Below are positions 11,654 through 23,879 of a DNA stretch of 64,000 bases, piece after piece (within the stretch, counting starts at the first letter, position 1; each line of letters begins with the position of its first letter). The stretch is from Cryptomeria japonica. Its lineage: Eukaryota > Streptophyta > Pinopsida > Cupressales > Cupressaceae. A program made the position numbers and the translations under genes. Below the pieces are notes generated by a model that was not told the DNA's origin, did not search any database, and saw only the letters and a program-made list of their open reading frames with translations. Location of the stretch: the NCBI RefSeq assembly GCF_030272615.1, contig NC_081407.1, positions 442,922,213-442,986,212 on the forward strand. The letters run 5' to 3'.

Positions 11654-11721
11654 TTCTATGGTTCAGAGTAGAAATATTTTGAGAATTTTGTATATATCAT
11701 CGACGAATTGTTCTATATTCA

Positions 11722-11975
11722 TTTTTTGTATATATAAATGCCCATGAGCTGATTTGTACATGTTTAGGGGCATAGTTTTGTATATTTACATGGCAATGAG
11801 ATGATTCGTACATATTTAGATGCCAAATTTTGTACATTAAAATGACGATGAGTTGAATTGCACATATTGTAATGCCAAATTTTGTATAAAAGCCCATGAG
11901 ATGATTTGTAAGACATTTTTTTGTATATTCAAATAGCCAAGAGTTGATTTGACCATATTTAGAGGCAAATTTTTG
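11722..11975. repeat. Five degenerate tandem units of about 40-55 bp
   Basis: Units begin TTTTGTATAT or TTTTGTAC and contain a CCATGAGNTGATTTG core followed by CATATTTAG-GCCAAA. The copies are strongly diverged. Confidence 0.7.
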
Positions 11976-12243
11976 AATAATATGTGACAATGTTTTGTGA
12001 CTATTTTTTGTGTCTATGTTCTGTGACTATGTTTTGAGTTTATGTGATGTAATAAGGTCAATCATGACCATTATTGATAAGGTCAATCATGAGCATTCTT
12101 GATTCTTGTATAATCATGGATAATTATTTGAGTCATTATCGGGTCATAGTAGTCATAGATTGAGTCTAGATACAATTTTAGCAAAAAATATCATTATTGT
12201 AAAAACAATTGTCAAAAAAGTTGTCAAGCAACTTGTACATCGC

Positions 12244-12890
12244 ACCGGTATGACTCTCGATGTTCCAATGCTTTGGGATGCATGAGAGGAGCATGCCTAG
12301 CGTAAACCTGCCCAACCAGAAGTGCCCATGACATTGGTTTGTGCACATGACAAACCATCAATTCTATCCTATCTTGCAACTTTGCATTGCATGCAACTGA
12401 TGGTCTTTGCAACAGACAAAAAAATGCTACTAATTGAAAATGCCTTTGAGTCATCAAAAACTGAGATATGCTATTGTAGAGGATCCTCACGCGACCCCAC
12501 AGGTTCAAACAGATCAATCATATGTGTCCTAGATTGGAAGAAACGGTCCTTCAAAGTTTGACATTTTTTTGGACTCAGGGCACTTGAGAGATCGTGTCGG
12601 TAGTGTATGACTTTCAACGTTCCAATGATTTGGGATGCACAAGAGGAGCATGCCTAGCATAAACCTGCCCACTCGGATGTGCTCATGACATTGATTTGTG
12701 CACATGACGAACCTAAACAATTCTATCCTATCTTGCAACTTTGCATTGCATGCAACTGACTGTTTTTGCAGTAGGCAAAAAAATGCTACCAATTGAAAAT
12801 GGCTTTGATTCGTCAAAAAATGAGATAGGCCAATGTTTGTGCACACGATGAGCTGAATCAATTCTATCCTATCTTGCAACATTGACAACT
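12244..12890. repeat. Direct repeat of about 230 bp, two copies plus a third partial
   Basis: Copies at about 12244-12475 and 12598-12830 share GTTCCAATG-TTTGGGATGCA, AGGAGCATGCCTAGC and TTCTATCCTATCTTGCAAC. A partial third copy of the middle occurs at 12831-12890. Confidence 0.8.
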
Positions 12891-12960
12891 TTGACAACTT
12901 TGACAACAACTGAGCAACTTTCACAACAACTGAGCAACTTTCACAACAACTAAGAAAATT
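12891..12960. repeat. Short tandem repeat, CAACAACTGAGCAACTTTCA unit
   Basis: Three near-identical copies of about 20 bp directly follow the larger direct repeat. Confidence 0.8.
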
Positions 12961-13089
12961 TTACATCTTTTATCCAAATGATGCCAAACTTTGACAACAA
13001 TTGAGCAACTTTTACATCTTTGATCCAAATGACCCCAAACATGAGAACCAAAATTTTACCTTTGCAAGCATGAGGGTGCTCTCGCACCA

Positions 13090-13420
13090 CACACATATTG
13101 TTGTTTATATTCATATTGTCGATTTTTGTTGTTTATATTCATATTGTTGATTACATAGGCAAATATTCATTTAAATTTATTAAAGGGAAGCCACCAAATA
13201 CATAGAATACACAATAATGAACTGAATACAAGGATTTTTGTAGGGTTAATTCAACATTTCAGAAATTTTATCAAATCATATTCCACGATTGCAATGTTTT
13301 ATGTCATAGATTTTTGTTGTTTATATTCATATTTTTTATTACATAGGCAAATGATCAATTAACTTTATAAAAGGACAGCCATGAAATACAACGAATACAG
13401 AATAATTAATTCAGTACACA
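13090..13420. repeat. Direct repeat with TTGTTGTTTATATTCATATT
   Basis: Two diverged copies, about 13090-13230 and 13312-13420, both continue through ATTACATAGGCAAAT and AAAGGGAAGCCA or AAAGGACAGCCA. Confidence 0.7.
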
Positions 13421-13596
13421 TTTATTGGATTGAATATCAACATTTATATATATATCAAAAAAAGGCATGCCTGCCAAGTCAATACAAGTATTACAAAAAT
13501 GTGGCACATGCCATGTCCAAATCAATATACAATAAAAATGTAGAATATATCTACATGTATTGGTCATTCTATGACCATAACTAACACTATACAATC

Positions 13597-13659
13597 CTAA
13601 ACTTGTGGTGGATCATCAAAATCAAGCCTCTTCAATGCAGTACACCATTTTGTAGATGG
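13597..13659 (-). CDS. Second gene of element E, exon 11 (3' end)
   Basis: It encodes PSTKWCTALKRLDFDDPPQV and TAG. The acceptor is TTGTGGTTTTGCAG. It is separated from exon 10 by element C. Confidence 0.7.
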   Translation of the reverse strand, partial: PSTKWCTALKRLDFDDPPQV

Positions 13660-13761
13660 CTGCAAAACCACAATTCAAAAGCCAAGTTAGAATTCTTTTA
13701 TAGAAAATAGTTCACAATTAACAACATAACTATGCATTGAACTATAATTCCTTTGCAATTG

Positions 13762-13766
13762 AAATG
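13762..13766. repeat. Target site duplication of element C (left)
   Basis: AAATG, identical to 24670-24674. Confidence 0.92.
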
Positions 13767-14556
13767 TGTTAGGACTCCCAAAGATACTGAGAGGGGGGGG
13801 GGGTGAATCAGTATCTGATCGGTATAATAATTTTCTTAACTTATAACATGAAAAACATATCAAAACTATGTACCAGTAAACCAAACACAATGCAACAAAG
13901 AAGAATAACAACCACAACATAAGAAACACACCATAACACAATATTTTAATGAGGAAACCCGGTGTGGGAAAAACCTCGGTGGGATTTGTGACCCACAATA
14001 TTCACTTACTGGCCAATAAGAGAATATTACTGCTTACAATAGGGGCCTGCACATGCAGGAAGGCCAAGTGCCTAGAGCTCACTGCTCAATTACAAAAGAA
14101 GTCACACTAACTTACAAAAATGGATTATACAAATCCAATGTCTTGTACTGCTTCAGATTAGCATCTACTATGTCAGATTCAGCACCGGTTTAAGCTCTGC
14201 TACATACATAAACCCTTATCCAATAATTCACATATTAGGTCTTCTATCATCTTTCCATCAATCACCTATTAAATGATCTACAATGATCTCATACATATAT
14301 GAGTCATATTACAATCCGCCAAGTTGGCTTTACAAAAGATTTTACAATTAATTATAAAATATATATACATAAAATTCCTGTTGACCAGGGTGTCGATAAT
14401 CTTCCTTTTCAGTGTCGGTGATCTATATGTCGGTGTAGAGTCTACCGGAGCCAATGCCTGTGCTTGCCTGCTGGTATCACATGATTGTAAGGTTGCCATC
14501 AATGACAATACCTTCAATCACCTACAATTTCTCATTGGAGTGTGCATTTGCCAACA
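13767..14556 (-). repeat. 3' LTR of element C
   Basis: 790 bp. The polypurine tract GCCAAAGAGGGAGAT (minus strand, + 14557-14571) lies directly before it. The C-rich box (GATTCACC with a C run) is near 13790-13810. Confidence 0.92.
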
Positions 14557-14870
14557 ATCTCCCTCTTTGGCATTGATGGCAACACTCATGAGAAAAATAA
14601 AAAAGTGTCTAAAATGATGTCCAAAAAGAATCTACCAAAATTGTCTTACCAAAAACTGTGTGCCAAAAATGTATGCTCCCCCTAAGCTAATGATGTCCTG
14701 TTCTGGTCATTTTTCTCATCACACTACTCCCCCTTTGACATCAATGACAAAGGTTGTCATTCGCTGTCAGTGGAGTTTGGTTCTTGCCTAGATTCTTGTA
14801 ACTGATGGGTTACAATCTGGAAAATATCTATCAAAACCAAATTTAAACTGCCACTGAATCTTTTGCTATC
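14557..14870 (-). other. Polypurine tract and 3' untranslated region of element C
   Basis: A second purine tract with CATCAATGACAAAGG-like sequence lies near 14725-14750 and resembles 40805-40830 in Copia-2. I see no gene. Confidence 0.6.
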
Positions 14871-17800
14871 CTATAATGCCTCTTGTGTTCTCTGAACTGT
14901 ACTGGTGAGTATGTGCATTTTCTCTTCTGGTGTCTTAAGTCCAGGAACCAGAGCCTCAAAAATTTCTTTTCTCAAAGAAATGAAGTAATCTAGTTTAGGA
15001 CCAAGTTTACATTTTAAGCTCTTTGCCTTATCCTTTATTCTCTCTTTATCCTTTTCTAACTTCTCTATTTTCTCTTCAAGATCTGCAATTTTCTTTTCTA
15101 TCTCCAAAAATGAATTTGATGTGCCTATCAGATTGTTAGCAATATTTTAAATCTCATCTTGTGCTTTGCTGATTTCCTTGTCTAGGTCTTCTGTCAGAAT
15201 ATTTGTTTTACTAGTATCTCTATACAGTTTCTTGAAATCCAAAATTGTCTCTCCTAGTTCCAGTAATAAGGTGTCCATTTTCTCCTTGTTCTTCTTCACT
15301 ATTTCCTCAAAGAATTTCTCTTTCTCCTTAATCATTCTCTCTTTGAATGTGTCCTCATTTATTTGATCAACTGTCAAAATGTTGCCAGTGATGAATTTAG
15401 ACAATGTGTCTAGTTGTCCTAAAGAATCTTTATTGTCTACAATGCACTTTGGTGCTATCAATCTAAGAATAAGGATTGTGTCATCAATAGCCTTATAGGC
15501 TTGTGCATTACACTCTATGATTTTCTTTATTGAATCCAGTAAGACCTCTGTTACATTTGTAGGTCGGAATTCAGTTATTGAAGTACCAGATGTCTGCCCA
15601 ACTATTTTCACAATATCCATGCTGCCGGTTGTAGTAATAACCTTGCTTGTTTCGACCTCTAGTAGGTCAGTCTATGTTTGCATTTCTATTAGCAAAGGTT
15701 TAGGCTTTTCAGTTTTTGCCGGTGGCACTGTCTCAGTCTGCACCTGTGTCTCAACATGTCTCTGTTCCGGTTTCTCTATTTGTGTCTCAGAAGGTTTTTC
15801 TAAGCTCTCAACAACCGGTTTCTCAGATGTAGTCTTTGTATGCACTTCTGGTTTCTCAGTTTGTACCTTTGCATTGTCCATTGCCGGTTCTCTTGATTGT
15901 TTTTCAGTTTTATCTACCGGTTATTCTAATGGTATACCAGTGGTGTCCTCTGTCGGTTTCTCTGTCTGAGTAGGTTTTTCTGTGCTTATGTTTACAGTAT
16001 CATTAACCTCAACCTCAACATCTGCAATCGGTGACTCAGTAGCCACATCTTTCTTCTTATCCTCAGTGGTTTCTTTATCTACCACAATGTTCACCTCTTG
16101 TGTGTCAATATTCATAGTATACAAAACTTCAGACTCAGGATTTGTATCCTCTAGAGGAGTCTCCATACTCTCAGTGGCCAGTTGATTTTCTGTAGTTTCT
16201 AATGGTGGAGTATCCGAAGGAGGTGGGGTTAATTTATCAGTTATTTTTAGGCTTGGAGGTCCACCTACCTTACCTTTCCCCTTATCCCTATCCTTTTGAT
16301 ATACCCTGATGGTCTTAGGTCTTAGTAACTCTTCTTGTTTCTCTTTTTCAACAAAGAATATGTCCCATGCATCTATTGCTTCTTTAGAGACTTCATTCAC
16401 TCTACCTGCCATTAGTGCTACATGCCGGTGAGCAGTTGAAAACATTGTCCAGTTAGCCTCACTGATTAATTGGTCTATTTCATCAGGTGAGTTAACTAGA
16501 TGCACTGCAAGTAATTTTTCAATTTTTATCTTCTTGTCCAGCTCAACAATAGCTACCCTTCTAGCTTCCAGTCTTCTATACAAATCAGCTGGTATTTCAT
16601 CAACAATTTCCATCAAAAATTTCTTGTAAATACCTAAGTGCAAAATTACACTATTTTTAATGCTTTCTTTGTCATCAACAGAAAGTGTGTTATATAGTTT
16701 GCTAATGTTTTTCAACTTTCCATCCTCTATTATTTCGTTAAGGAGCTTATCTAGTGGAGCAATGTTTTGTTTTATCTTCTTCTTCTTTGGAGTAATTTTC
16801 TTAATAGGAGGCCTAATTGCCTGTTGCATTTGTCTTGTTTTCTTGGGTGTGGGTGAGGGTGCCGGTTAAGGTTTTCTTTTCCTTTCTACCCTTTTGAATA
16901 CCACTGGTATATCACTCTCAGAGGAAGTTGCAACCAGTGAAAGATGAGTTTCCGATTGAAGTCCTTCCAACTCACTTTCTTTGATACCAGTTTGCTTCAA
17001 TACATCTTCCTTAAGTGCTTTTGCTTGTCTAGTGCCTTTCCTTATTGTTTGTTCAACTTTCTTGACTCTTTTCCTAGATTGAATACCACTTTCTATTATT
17101 TCTACATTTCCAAAGACTTTCTCAGTGGGTTCCTTTGGTGCTTCAAGGAGGGATTTTGCATAAGTTTCTATGATGTTATCATCTGTTTCATAGCCCATTT
17201 CAGTTACCCAGATAGTCCTAGGGACAACTGCCTCCATCCAAATTTCATCCTTTTTAATTATAAAACATATTTCCTTCTAATATTTATCTACAATTGCCTG
17301 TGACAGTCTTATTCTTGTCTTCATTCGAGCTTTCAGTGCTTGAAAATGTTCATTTAAGTTTTTCTCCCTGTTATCTCCCATGTTGTTTAATAGATCCAAT
17401 AGTTGCTTTCCTACTGGTATATCAAAGCCAAAATCTTTTCTACTAATACCGGGTCCTTTCTTAGTAATATAGATCATTAAACATACAAGTGAATTTCCAA
17501 ATCTAAAGGTTCCTTTCTTATCTCCCTTTATCTTATTCAGATTGTCTATCAATTCATCTTTGAGCCATCCACAGACATCTATTCTAGCATTGTTGTTAAC
17601 CATATCATATGAACTTTTAATACATAGGCTACATACCGAGTTCAACCTATTTGCATGTGTAGCTTTGTAGCCTAAAATCATACTAACAAATATGACATTG
17701 ATGTCCTTCACATCATTTACCCTTAGAGACCTTTTGTCAAATGTTGTGTCGATTAGATCTATCACTGTGTCATTTGAGACCCTTTTAGTTTTGTCAGGTC

Positions 17801-18245
17801 TGCTACCGGTGGAAGGTAACCATGTTATTTATTTTACTGCTTCTTTGATGATCTTATGGATTGAATCCAACCAAAAGAATTCGCCATGGACTTTGCTTAG
17901 CACAATTCTTATCACAGCTTCAGGAAAATTAGGAATGCTAAGAATATCCACAAAACCTAGGGTTTCTACTACCTTGTGTTCCAGCTTGACATTTCTAGAT
18001 TCATCACAAATCATGGTCCTATACATGTTTTTGATCTCATCATCACCTAATTCCTCTATATGACAATGTATGTATATTCTAGGGTCTTCAGCATAGACTA
18101 CTCCCTTAGGAATTTGAGAAAATGCACCTAGGGTATCATCTTTCTTTGCTATTTCGGGAACTAGTTTGAATATGGGTCTAGGGCACTTAATAACCTCAAT
18201 CACAGTAGGGTTTGCAATAAATTCAGGAGTAGAGGAGGATGCCAT
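14871..18245 (-). pseudogene. Element C long additional gene (about 1125 codons), unknown function
   Basis: One reading frame runs from ATG at 18245 (MASSSTPEFIANPTVIEV) to TAG at 14871. It has six in-frame stops (17829, 17277, 16866, 15921, 15672, 15147), each TAA or TAG and so explicable by C>T change at CAA or CAG, and no frameshift that I can see. The N-terminal third looks globular (CHIEELGDDEIKNMYRTMIC; RFGNSLVCLMIYITKKG). The middle is Lys-rich (PPIKKITPKKKKIK), then comes a long Thr/Glu/Pro-rich region (TEKPTQTEKPTEDTTG), then a coiled-coil C-terminus (IEKKIADLEEKIEKLEKDKE). It resembles the additional genes of large plant non-autonomous retrotransposons in position and style. I cannot assign a function. 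Confidence 0.75.
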
Positions 18246-21200
18246 GAATATAAATACCTCAATCCGCCTTAGGGATGAGTGCTTGGATGAACTACTTCAC
18301 TTCTTTGCTAAGGATGCCTTCGCTCGGGAATTTTCACGCTCTCGAAGAATTGAATGCTCAGTGAATGAAAAAAGAGCCAAAATACTTGCTTTATAATGTT
18401 ATTTTCTCCAACTACCACATTTAATGCTTCCCGGTTAAGTCACTACTTAACTCATCTACCGATATAGAAGTAATTTCAACTTCTCACCATCAACCGAGGG
18501 AATAATAGCATGTTTTTCATTTTGTTGCTAAACCCCCTATTGGGACTCATTAAAATTGAGTCAAGTTTTGAGCTCCATTTCGAAAATTTGATATTGCATT
18601 TTCAGAAAGGCACCTAATCGCATTCAGGTGGCCTAGTTAGAAAGGGGGTAGAATGAAGCTAGTTGATTTTCAAAAGGTAAGGCTTTGGAAACTTGTTGTA
18701 CACCTTTCATTTGACCTATGCAGTGATGTGAAACTTTCATATTTCAGTTTGGATAAGTTTATCAGGTACCCATTTCAAGGGGTGAGTTGAAAGTGCATTT
18801 TAGGTGCAAATGCAGATTTTACTAAGTAGCCTAATTTGGGTGTTTAGATCTTTTGCCCTATTGATCGTCATGGTAAAATTAAAAGTGTATTGGATTATAT
18901 GCATAAATTTGAGTCAACATGTAAAATTTCAAGTCTTTATGAATCCATTTGCTTAGTTTACCAAGCTCAATCTGTTTGCAGTTTGTATGTTTTGACAAGT
19001 CCATGTTTCAGGACCTAGTCAGAGCCCTGCTTTGCATAAGTGTAAAAGTTGCCTCAGTGAATGTCATGTCAGAATGTTTTTCTAGGCTATTGTTGGTATA
19101 AATGAAAAGCTATGTTTCCAGTTTCAAGCCTCTATCAATCCGTTTGATCAGTTTTTAAAAGGGTTTATTGAGCCATCTTTTTCAGTGATCCGTACTTTCA
19201 TTGCCGTATCAATTAAAGCTGTTATTTTCATGAGCACACCATTTGCATCCTATCATCCTTTTGGTCGAACTAAGAATTCAAAGATTTGATATGTACTTCA
19301 AGGTACCTATGTCTTAGATTTGAGGGTATGCGGAGATCGTTTGATATTTTTAAGATAGGCATCATGTGTTGCATGCGCATTGACTTCATTAGGTCTGCAG
19401 TGCCGACAAAGCTAGTTGGTCATTTTCGACAATTAATATCTCTTCACTCGGGACTCATTTTGAGAAACCATTTGGTAGAGTTCATTCTTGTATATCAGAG
19501 TACACGCTTGTCAGACAATGAGGTCCAAAAAGGTGTTTTGACTAGTTTGAAAATTACGTCTTTTCGATTAAATGCGAAAATGTGGCGCAAGCACCTGAAA
19601 GTTGCAAAACTCAATTTAATGATCCAAAAATGGTGCCGATCGATTCCAGAGGTAATTTTAAGGCTCCTGAGGTATTTCAGAGGTCAGTTGCATAAAAATG
19701 AATTTTTTTTTAGTCGGACCCATTTTGGGGCCCGACCTGGCACATTCCTGTATATTGATTTTATTGGCGACTTTGTTTACTGGGAGAATTTTAGAACATT
19801 TAGATGAGAATGATATTTAATTAATGGAATCTATAGTTCTTTTGCATGGTATTGGCATGCATATCAATCATAAAGGCTATCAAAGGCATTCGTATTATCT
19901 TATCAAGAACAATGCACACCTTCATGGCTACAACACTATAATGATGGAGCATACACAGTTGTTGTCGCACCATCATTAATGGATCCATTTGCTGGAGTTC
20001 AATGAGAATCCTCTCTCCATGTGTGAGCAGCAGCATTAGAAACTCCAATAAAATGTAAAATCTTCTTAGCAAGTGCAGATTTGGCAAGTCAAATGAGCAT
20101 AGAAGACTCAACCATGGCAAATTTCAGTTCCAATGTGGCTATTAGAAGGCTTCCTATAGCCTCAAACAAATGTAGAATAACAAAAATGCATCCTTTCCTC
20201 TGCATGGATGTAAATGGGAGAGTAAAGAATGTTAAAACTTTCCAAACAAATGCAATAGCAAAGTCATGTGGTTGAAGGGGCTGCAGAAAATTTCAGCAAA
20301 TGCAAACAAGGTGCAAATCCTCTCTCATGTGCAACCCATGTTCTCCCCTATTGTGTGTTTTATGTGGTGGGTGAGCTGAGGTGTAGAAAGCTCCAAGAAA
20401 TTTCTGCAAGCCCAAAGGCTCATCCTCTCCCTCTGCGTGAGCATGTAGAAAACTTCTAAACCAATGCAATGGAGTGGCAATGTGGTTCTAAAAAGTGATC
20501 CTTAGCATGGCATGTGAAAAGGCAATTACAGTTCAAACAAATGCAATTTTGCAGGTCTGAAACAAGACAAATCTCCTTCCCTGCTGTGTACGTAGTGTTT
20601 GGGAGATACTAGTTAAAACTTTCAAGTAAATAGCATTGGTAGGTGTAAAGCTTTCTTCCACGACCTTGCCAGCATCGTTCCCACCCATGGTGTTTCTAAA
20701 AGGGAATTTGGAATATTCAACGAATGCAAAGTTGTAGAGAAAAACCTCAAAAATTGCAATTTTAGGCAAAACAATTTATCCCACATTGGCTGGGGAATAG
20801 ATATTTTTATTATTTAAATGCACAAACACACTCATTCATAGTGTCAAAGCCTTAGAGGCTTTTGACAGATGGTGTTGATGGGCGCCCAAGGCGGACCCCA
20901 CACGCGCGGTCGTGCTTCTTGAGGCGAACAAGGAGGCTGACAAGTGGTGACTAGGTGGACCCCATGCATGCACAGATCCCGAGACATGTGAGTTTTGTAG
21001 AGAATGAGCAAGTTAAATATCGAGCATGTTCCAAGGAGATCGACGGTGCGCATGGATTCACAAGCCAAAGATGCTCGTCAATTAAGGTTCACGAAATGGC
21101 GAAAGGAGTTAAAGACCATGCAAGTTCAGGAGATCCAACGGCCGACGTGATTTCGCGAAGGGAAGATGCTCACCAGTTAAGCTTCATGAAATCGCGAAGG

Positions 21201-22734
21201 GTTAAAGAGCATGCAGGTTGCAGAGGATCCAACGACCCGCATGATTTTGGAGCCCGAAGATGCACATTCATTAGCCATTGCAAAATGGCGAAAGACAAGT
21301 GGCAGGTCCAGGTGGAGGTCCCGTCTGGTGGTGCTGAGGTGGCAATGACATGGCATACAAATGGCAGTCCAATGGCACATAGGTGGCGGCGACGAGGTAG
21401 TCGAGGTGGCGAATCAATGAGGTGTCATCCCAATGGATCCTATCAGTGAATCAAAGGTTACCACGTGGCAGGGCGTCAGGGGAAAAAATGGATGAAAAAT
21501 TAAATTTAAATGATATAGTTTCAGCTATATAGAAAATCCAAAAAATTTAAATGATGTGCACATATCCAAGTTTAATTCGCCTACAGGTCCATTTTTGGTC
21601 AAATAGGCAAGTATTATATTTTGCCGGAAAGGTCTTGGGATGAAGAATGCATTTATGGAGTTAATTTTAATAGATTTGGGATATTTTGATAGCAGTTTCC
21701 ATGGGAAGGAGGAAGGGAATGAAATTCAGTTAGAAGAAAAGACACTTGGCAATTTCGGTTGCAGACCTAATCTTTTCCCTCTCCTTCATATTCTCATTTT
21801 CTTCTCATTGTAAGGGTTCCAAAATTTTGGAGGAAGTGCTCCAGATTTCAGGGCTTCCAATTCTTAGGATTCTTCAAGATTGTACAGGGTAGTGCTTCTC
21901 TCTCAGTAATAGAGTATCTTCTTGCTGTAAATGTTTTTGTTGCAGGTCATGTATGTGTAAGGCATATACACAGTTTATTGGATTGTCTCTAATAATTCTC
22001 TATTTTCAATACATCTAGTCTTCAAGGGAGTTTGGGTTTATCCTCTCAAACTAGGAGTGTAAGGGTTGTTTTCAGGTACTCTTCAAGTAAGAGTTTAAAT
22101 TCTATGAGCAATCATTTTGGATTCAGGATAATGTCTGGATATGTATAATCCTCTATCTGAGTTTAGAATGTATTAATGTCAGGCATTAATACAGGGACAT
22201 ATTTCTTAATAAATTGGGTTTGTAATAAAGGTTTTCATTTTCAGTTTGATGTATGACTCTATTGCCCTTGGATAAGGCATTGATCTTGCAGATTTTGGGG
22301 TTTTCTCAGAGATTTAAAATAGAAAATTAGAATATATTTCTTTGTTTTATGTTCCTGTGGGAATGTTTCATCCATCTCATGCTTCAACTTAGTTGAGATG
22401 TCAATGTGGATCTAGTCCATCTACAGTAACCTCCTAGTTGTTAAGCCCTGGTGAGATCTATCTTCTTTTGTTGATGTTGTCATATATGGGTAAATGAATC
22501 TGATTCAATGCATCAAAGGGTGTCCCACCATAGGTCTAGTAGAACCTGAAGTGTAGGAGGATCATTAGGATCCTATATTATGTTGTCCAAGCCTTGAAGT
22601 GTTTCATTGATTAAGATTGGCTTTCTCATAGATTGAGTTTCAGGTAATCTTGGGTTAATCACTTTTGGTGAACAACACCCCCAAAGGATTTTCCTTCAGT
22701 TAGATGAAGAGTCTCCTGTCGGTGGAGTGATACT
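18246..22734. other. Element C non-coding spacer
   Basis: This 4.5-kb stretch lies between the two genes of C. It contains no recognisable domain. Open frames here, such as 19286-19807 (+), lack motifs. It holds a GC-richer block (about 20880-21480) with three tandem repeats and a stretch near 21750-22650 that could be an old nested LTR, but I found no matching ends. Confidence 0.5.
21022..21296. repeat. Three tandem units of about 92 bp
   Basis: Units at 21022-21113, 21114-21206 and 21207-21296 each start GAGCATG or GACCATG and contain GATCCAACG or GATCGACG, AAGATGCTC and a GCGAAGG or GCGAAAG end. They are GC-richer than the surroundings. Confidence 0.75.
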
Positions 22735-23808
22735 CTATTCTTCTGGTGGAGGAGTATTCCCATCAACATTCTGATCTGACTTTCTGATCCATTGTTTTAA
22801 GAATTCTTTCTTTACCTCTTCAGCCTTTTCTTTACCTTTCAAACTAGGACCTTTGTTATTTGTCGGTGAAGTCTTGCTTCTACAAAATTTTGCAATATGT
22901 CCAATTCTGTTGCGAGCATAACAAGTCACATTGTTTTTCTGAATAGCTTTCCCATATCCTATGCCAGTATGTGTTCTACATTGATTAGATAGGTGTCCAA
23001 ATCTTCCACAAACATAACATCTTACATTCATTCTACAATTTTCTGAGTTATGACCAACTTTGTTGCATTTAGAACATTGACCGGTGGGTGTATTAGTGTT
23101 CTGATAATTTCTAGATCTACATTGATTTTCTCTATGACCATACTTGTTACAGTTAAAGCATTTCCCATTAAATTTGTAAGTATTAGGTTGTCTTACTAGT
23201 TTACTATGATCATGATTGTTTGCAGTACCGAAGCTTTCACCAATTTCAAAGCCAAGGCCATTTGTATCACCATTAGGTTTTTGATTCTTTAGCATGTCAA
23301 CAAGTTCTTCTGAACTTTTCTTGAATTTCTCCTTGTGTTGATTTGCAGCAACCAATTCACTTTCCAAGATTCTTTTCTGTCTCATAAGTTCATTTGTGTC
23401 ATTTTGTGTATGCATCAAATCTGTTTTCAACATATCATTTTCATGACTGAGTCTTGTGTTTTCATTTCCAGCATCGTTTAGTCTTCTAACCAAATCATCT
23501 TCATTCTTCTTTCTATCTTCAATTTCTTTACAAAACCTCATAGTCATATCTTGCATCTCATTCTTCATTGTACTGTTATCTTGTCTCAGTTTATTTACCA
23601 GATCATTAAGAGTTTCATTTTCATCTTCATCTTTCTGCATCTTTTCACAAATTTCTCTTCTCTTGTTCCTTGCTATAGTAAATTTTTCTTGAAGTCCTTG
23701 AATAATATCCTGAGCAATCTTTAGATCATCCTCAAGTTTTATATTCTTTACTTTTTTTGCATCATAGTCTAAAAGAGTTGTTTCCAATTACTTTCTCAAG
23801 TTTTCCAT
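22735..23808 (-). pseudogene. Element C gag-like zinc-knuckle protein
   Basis: The likely original start is MENLRK at 23808, followed by an in-frame TAA (CAA expected), then an open frame of 350 residues from 23787. The first half is a long charged coiled coil (LNDLVNKLRQDNSTMKNEMQ). The second half has CCHC knuckles CFNCNKYGHRENQC, CSKCNKVGHNSENC and CYVCGRFGHLSNQC, plus a fourth in which the second Cys became Arg (CYARNRIGHIAKFC). The Cys-x2-Cys-x4-His-x4-Cys form binds RNA in retroelement nucleocapsids. It sits directly after the primer site, where gag belongs. There is no recognisable capsid domain. Confidence 0.8.
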
Positions 23809-23865
23809 CTCTATCGGTGACAAGATCTTCCTCAAGTTGTTAGGCTTCTGAAAATAGAGGACCAA

Positions 23866-23877
23866 GCTATGATACCA
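23866..23877 (-). other. Primer binding site of element C
   Basis: The minus strand reads TGGTATCATAGC, one mismatch from the initiator tRNA-Met site, two bases inside the 5' LTR. Confidence 0.85.
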
Positions 23878-23879
23878 AT

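Larger units (their letters stand above)
11654..13596. other. Convergent intergenic region of element E with degenerate repeats
   Basis: It lies between the 3' ends of the two convergent genes. It is made mostly of internal repeats (listed separately) and shows no coding potential I can support. Confidence 0.6.

Noticed and set aside
19286..19807. 173-codon open frame on the plus strand in the element C spacer
   Set aside because: It has no motif, no context, and is opposite to the element's coding strand. It is compatible with chance in a 4.5-kb spacer.
18521..22676. Possible nested LTR with TGTTG and CAACA ends in the element C spacer
   Set aside because: The flanking five bases do not match and no second copy is visible, so the ends are not supported.
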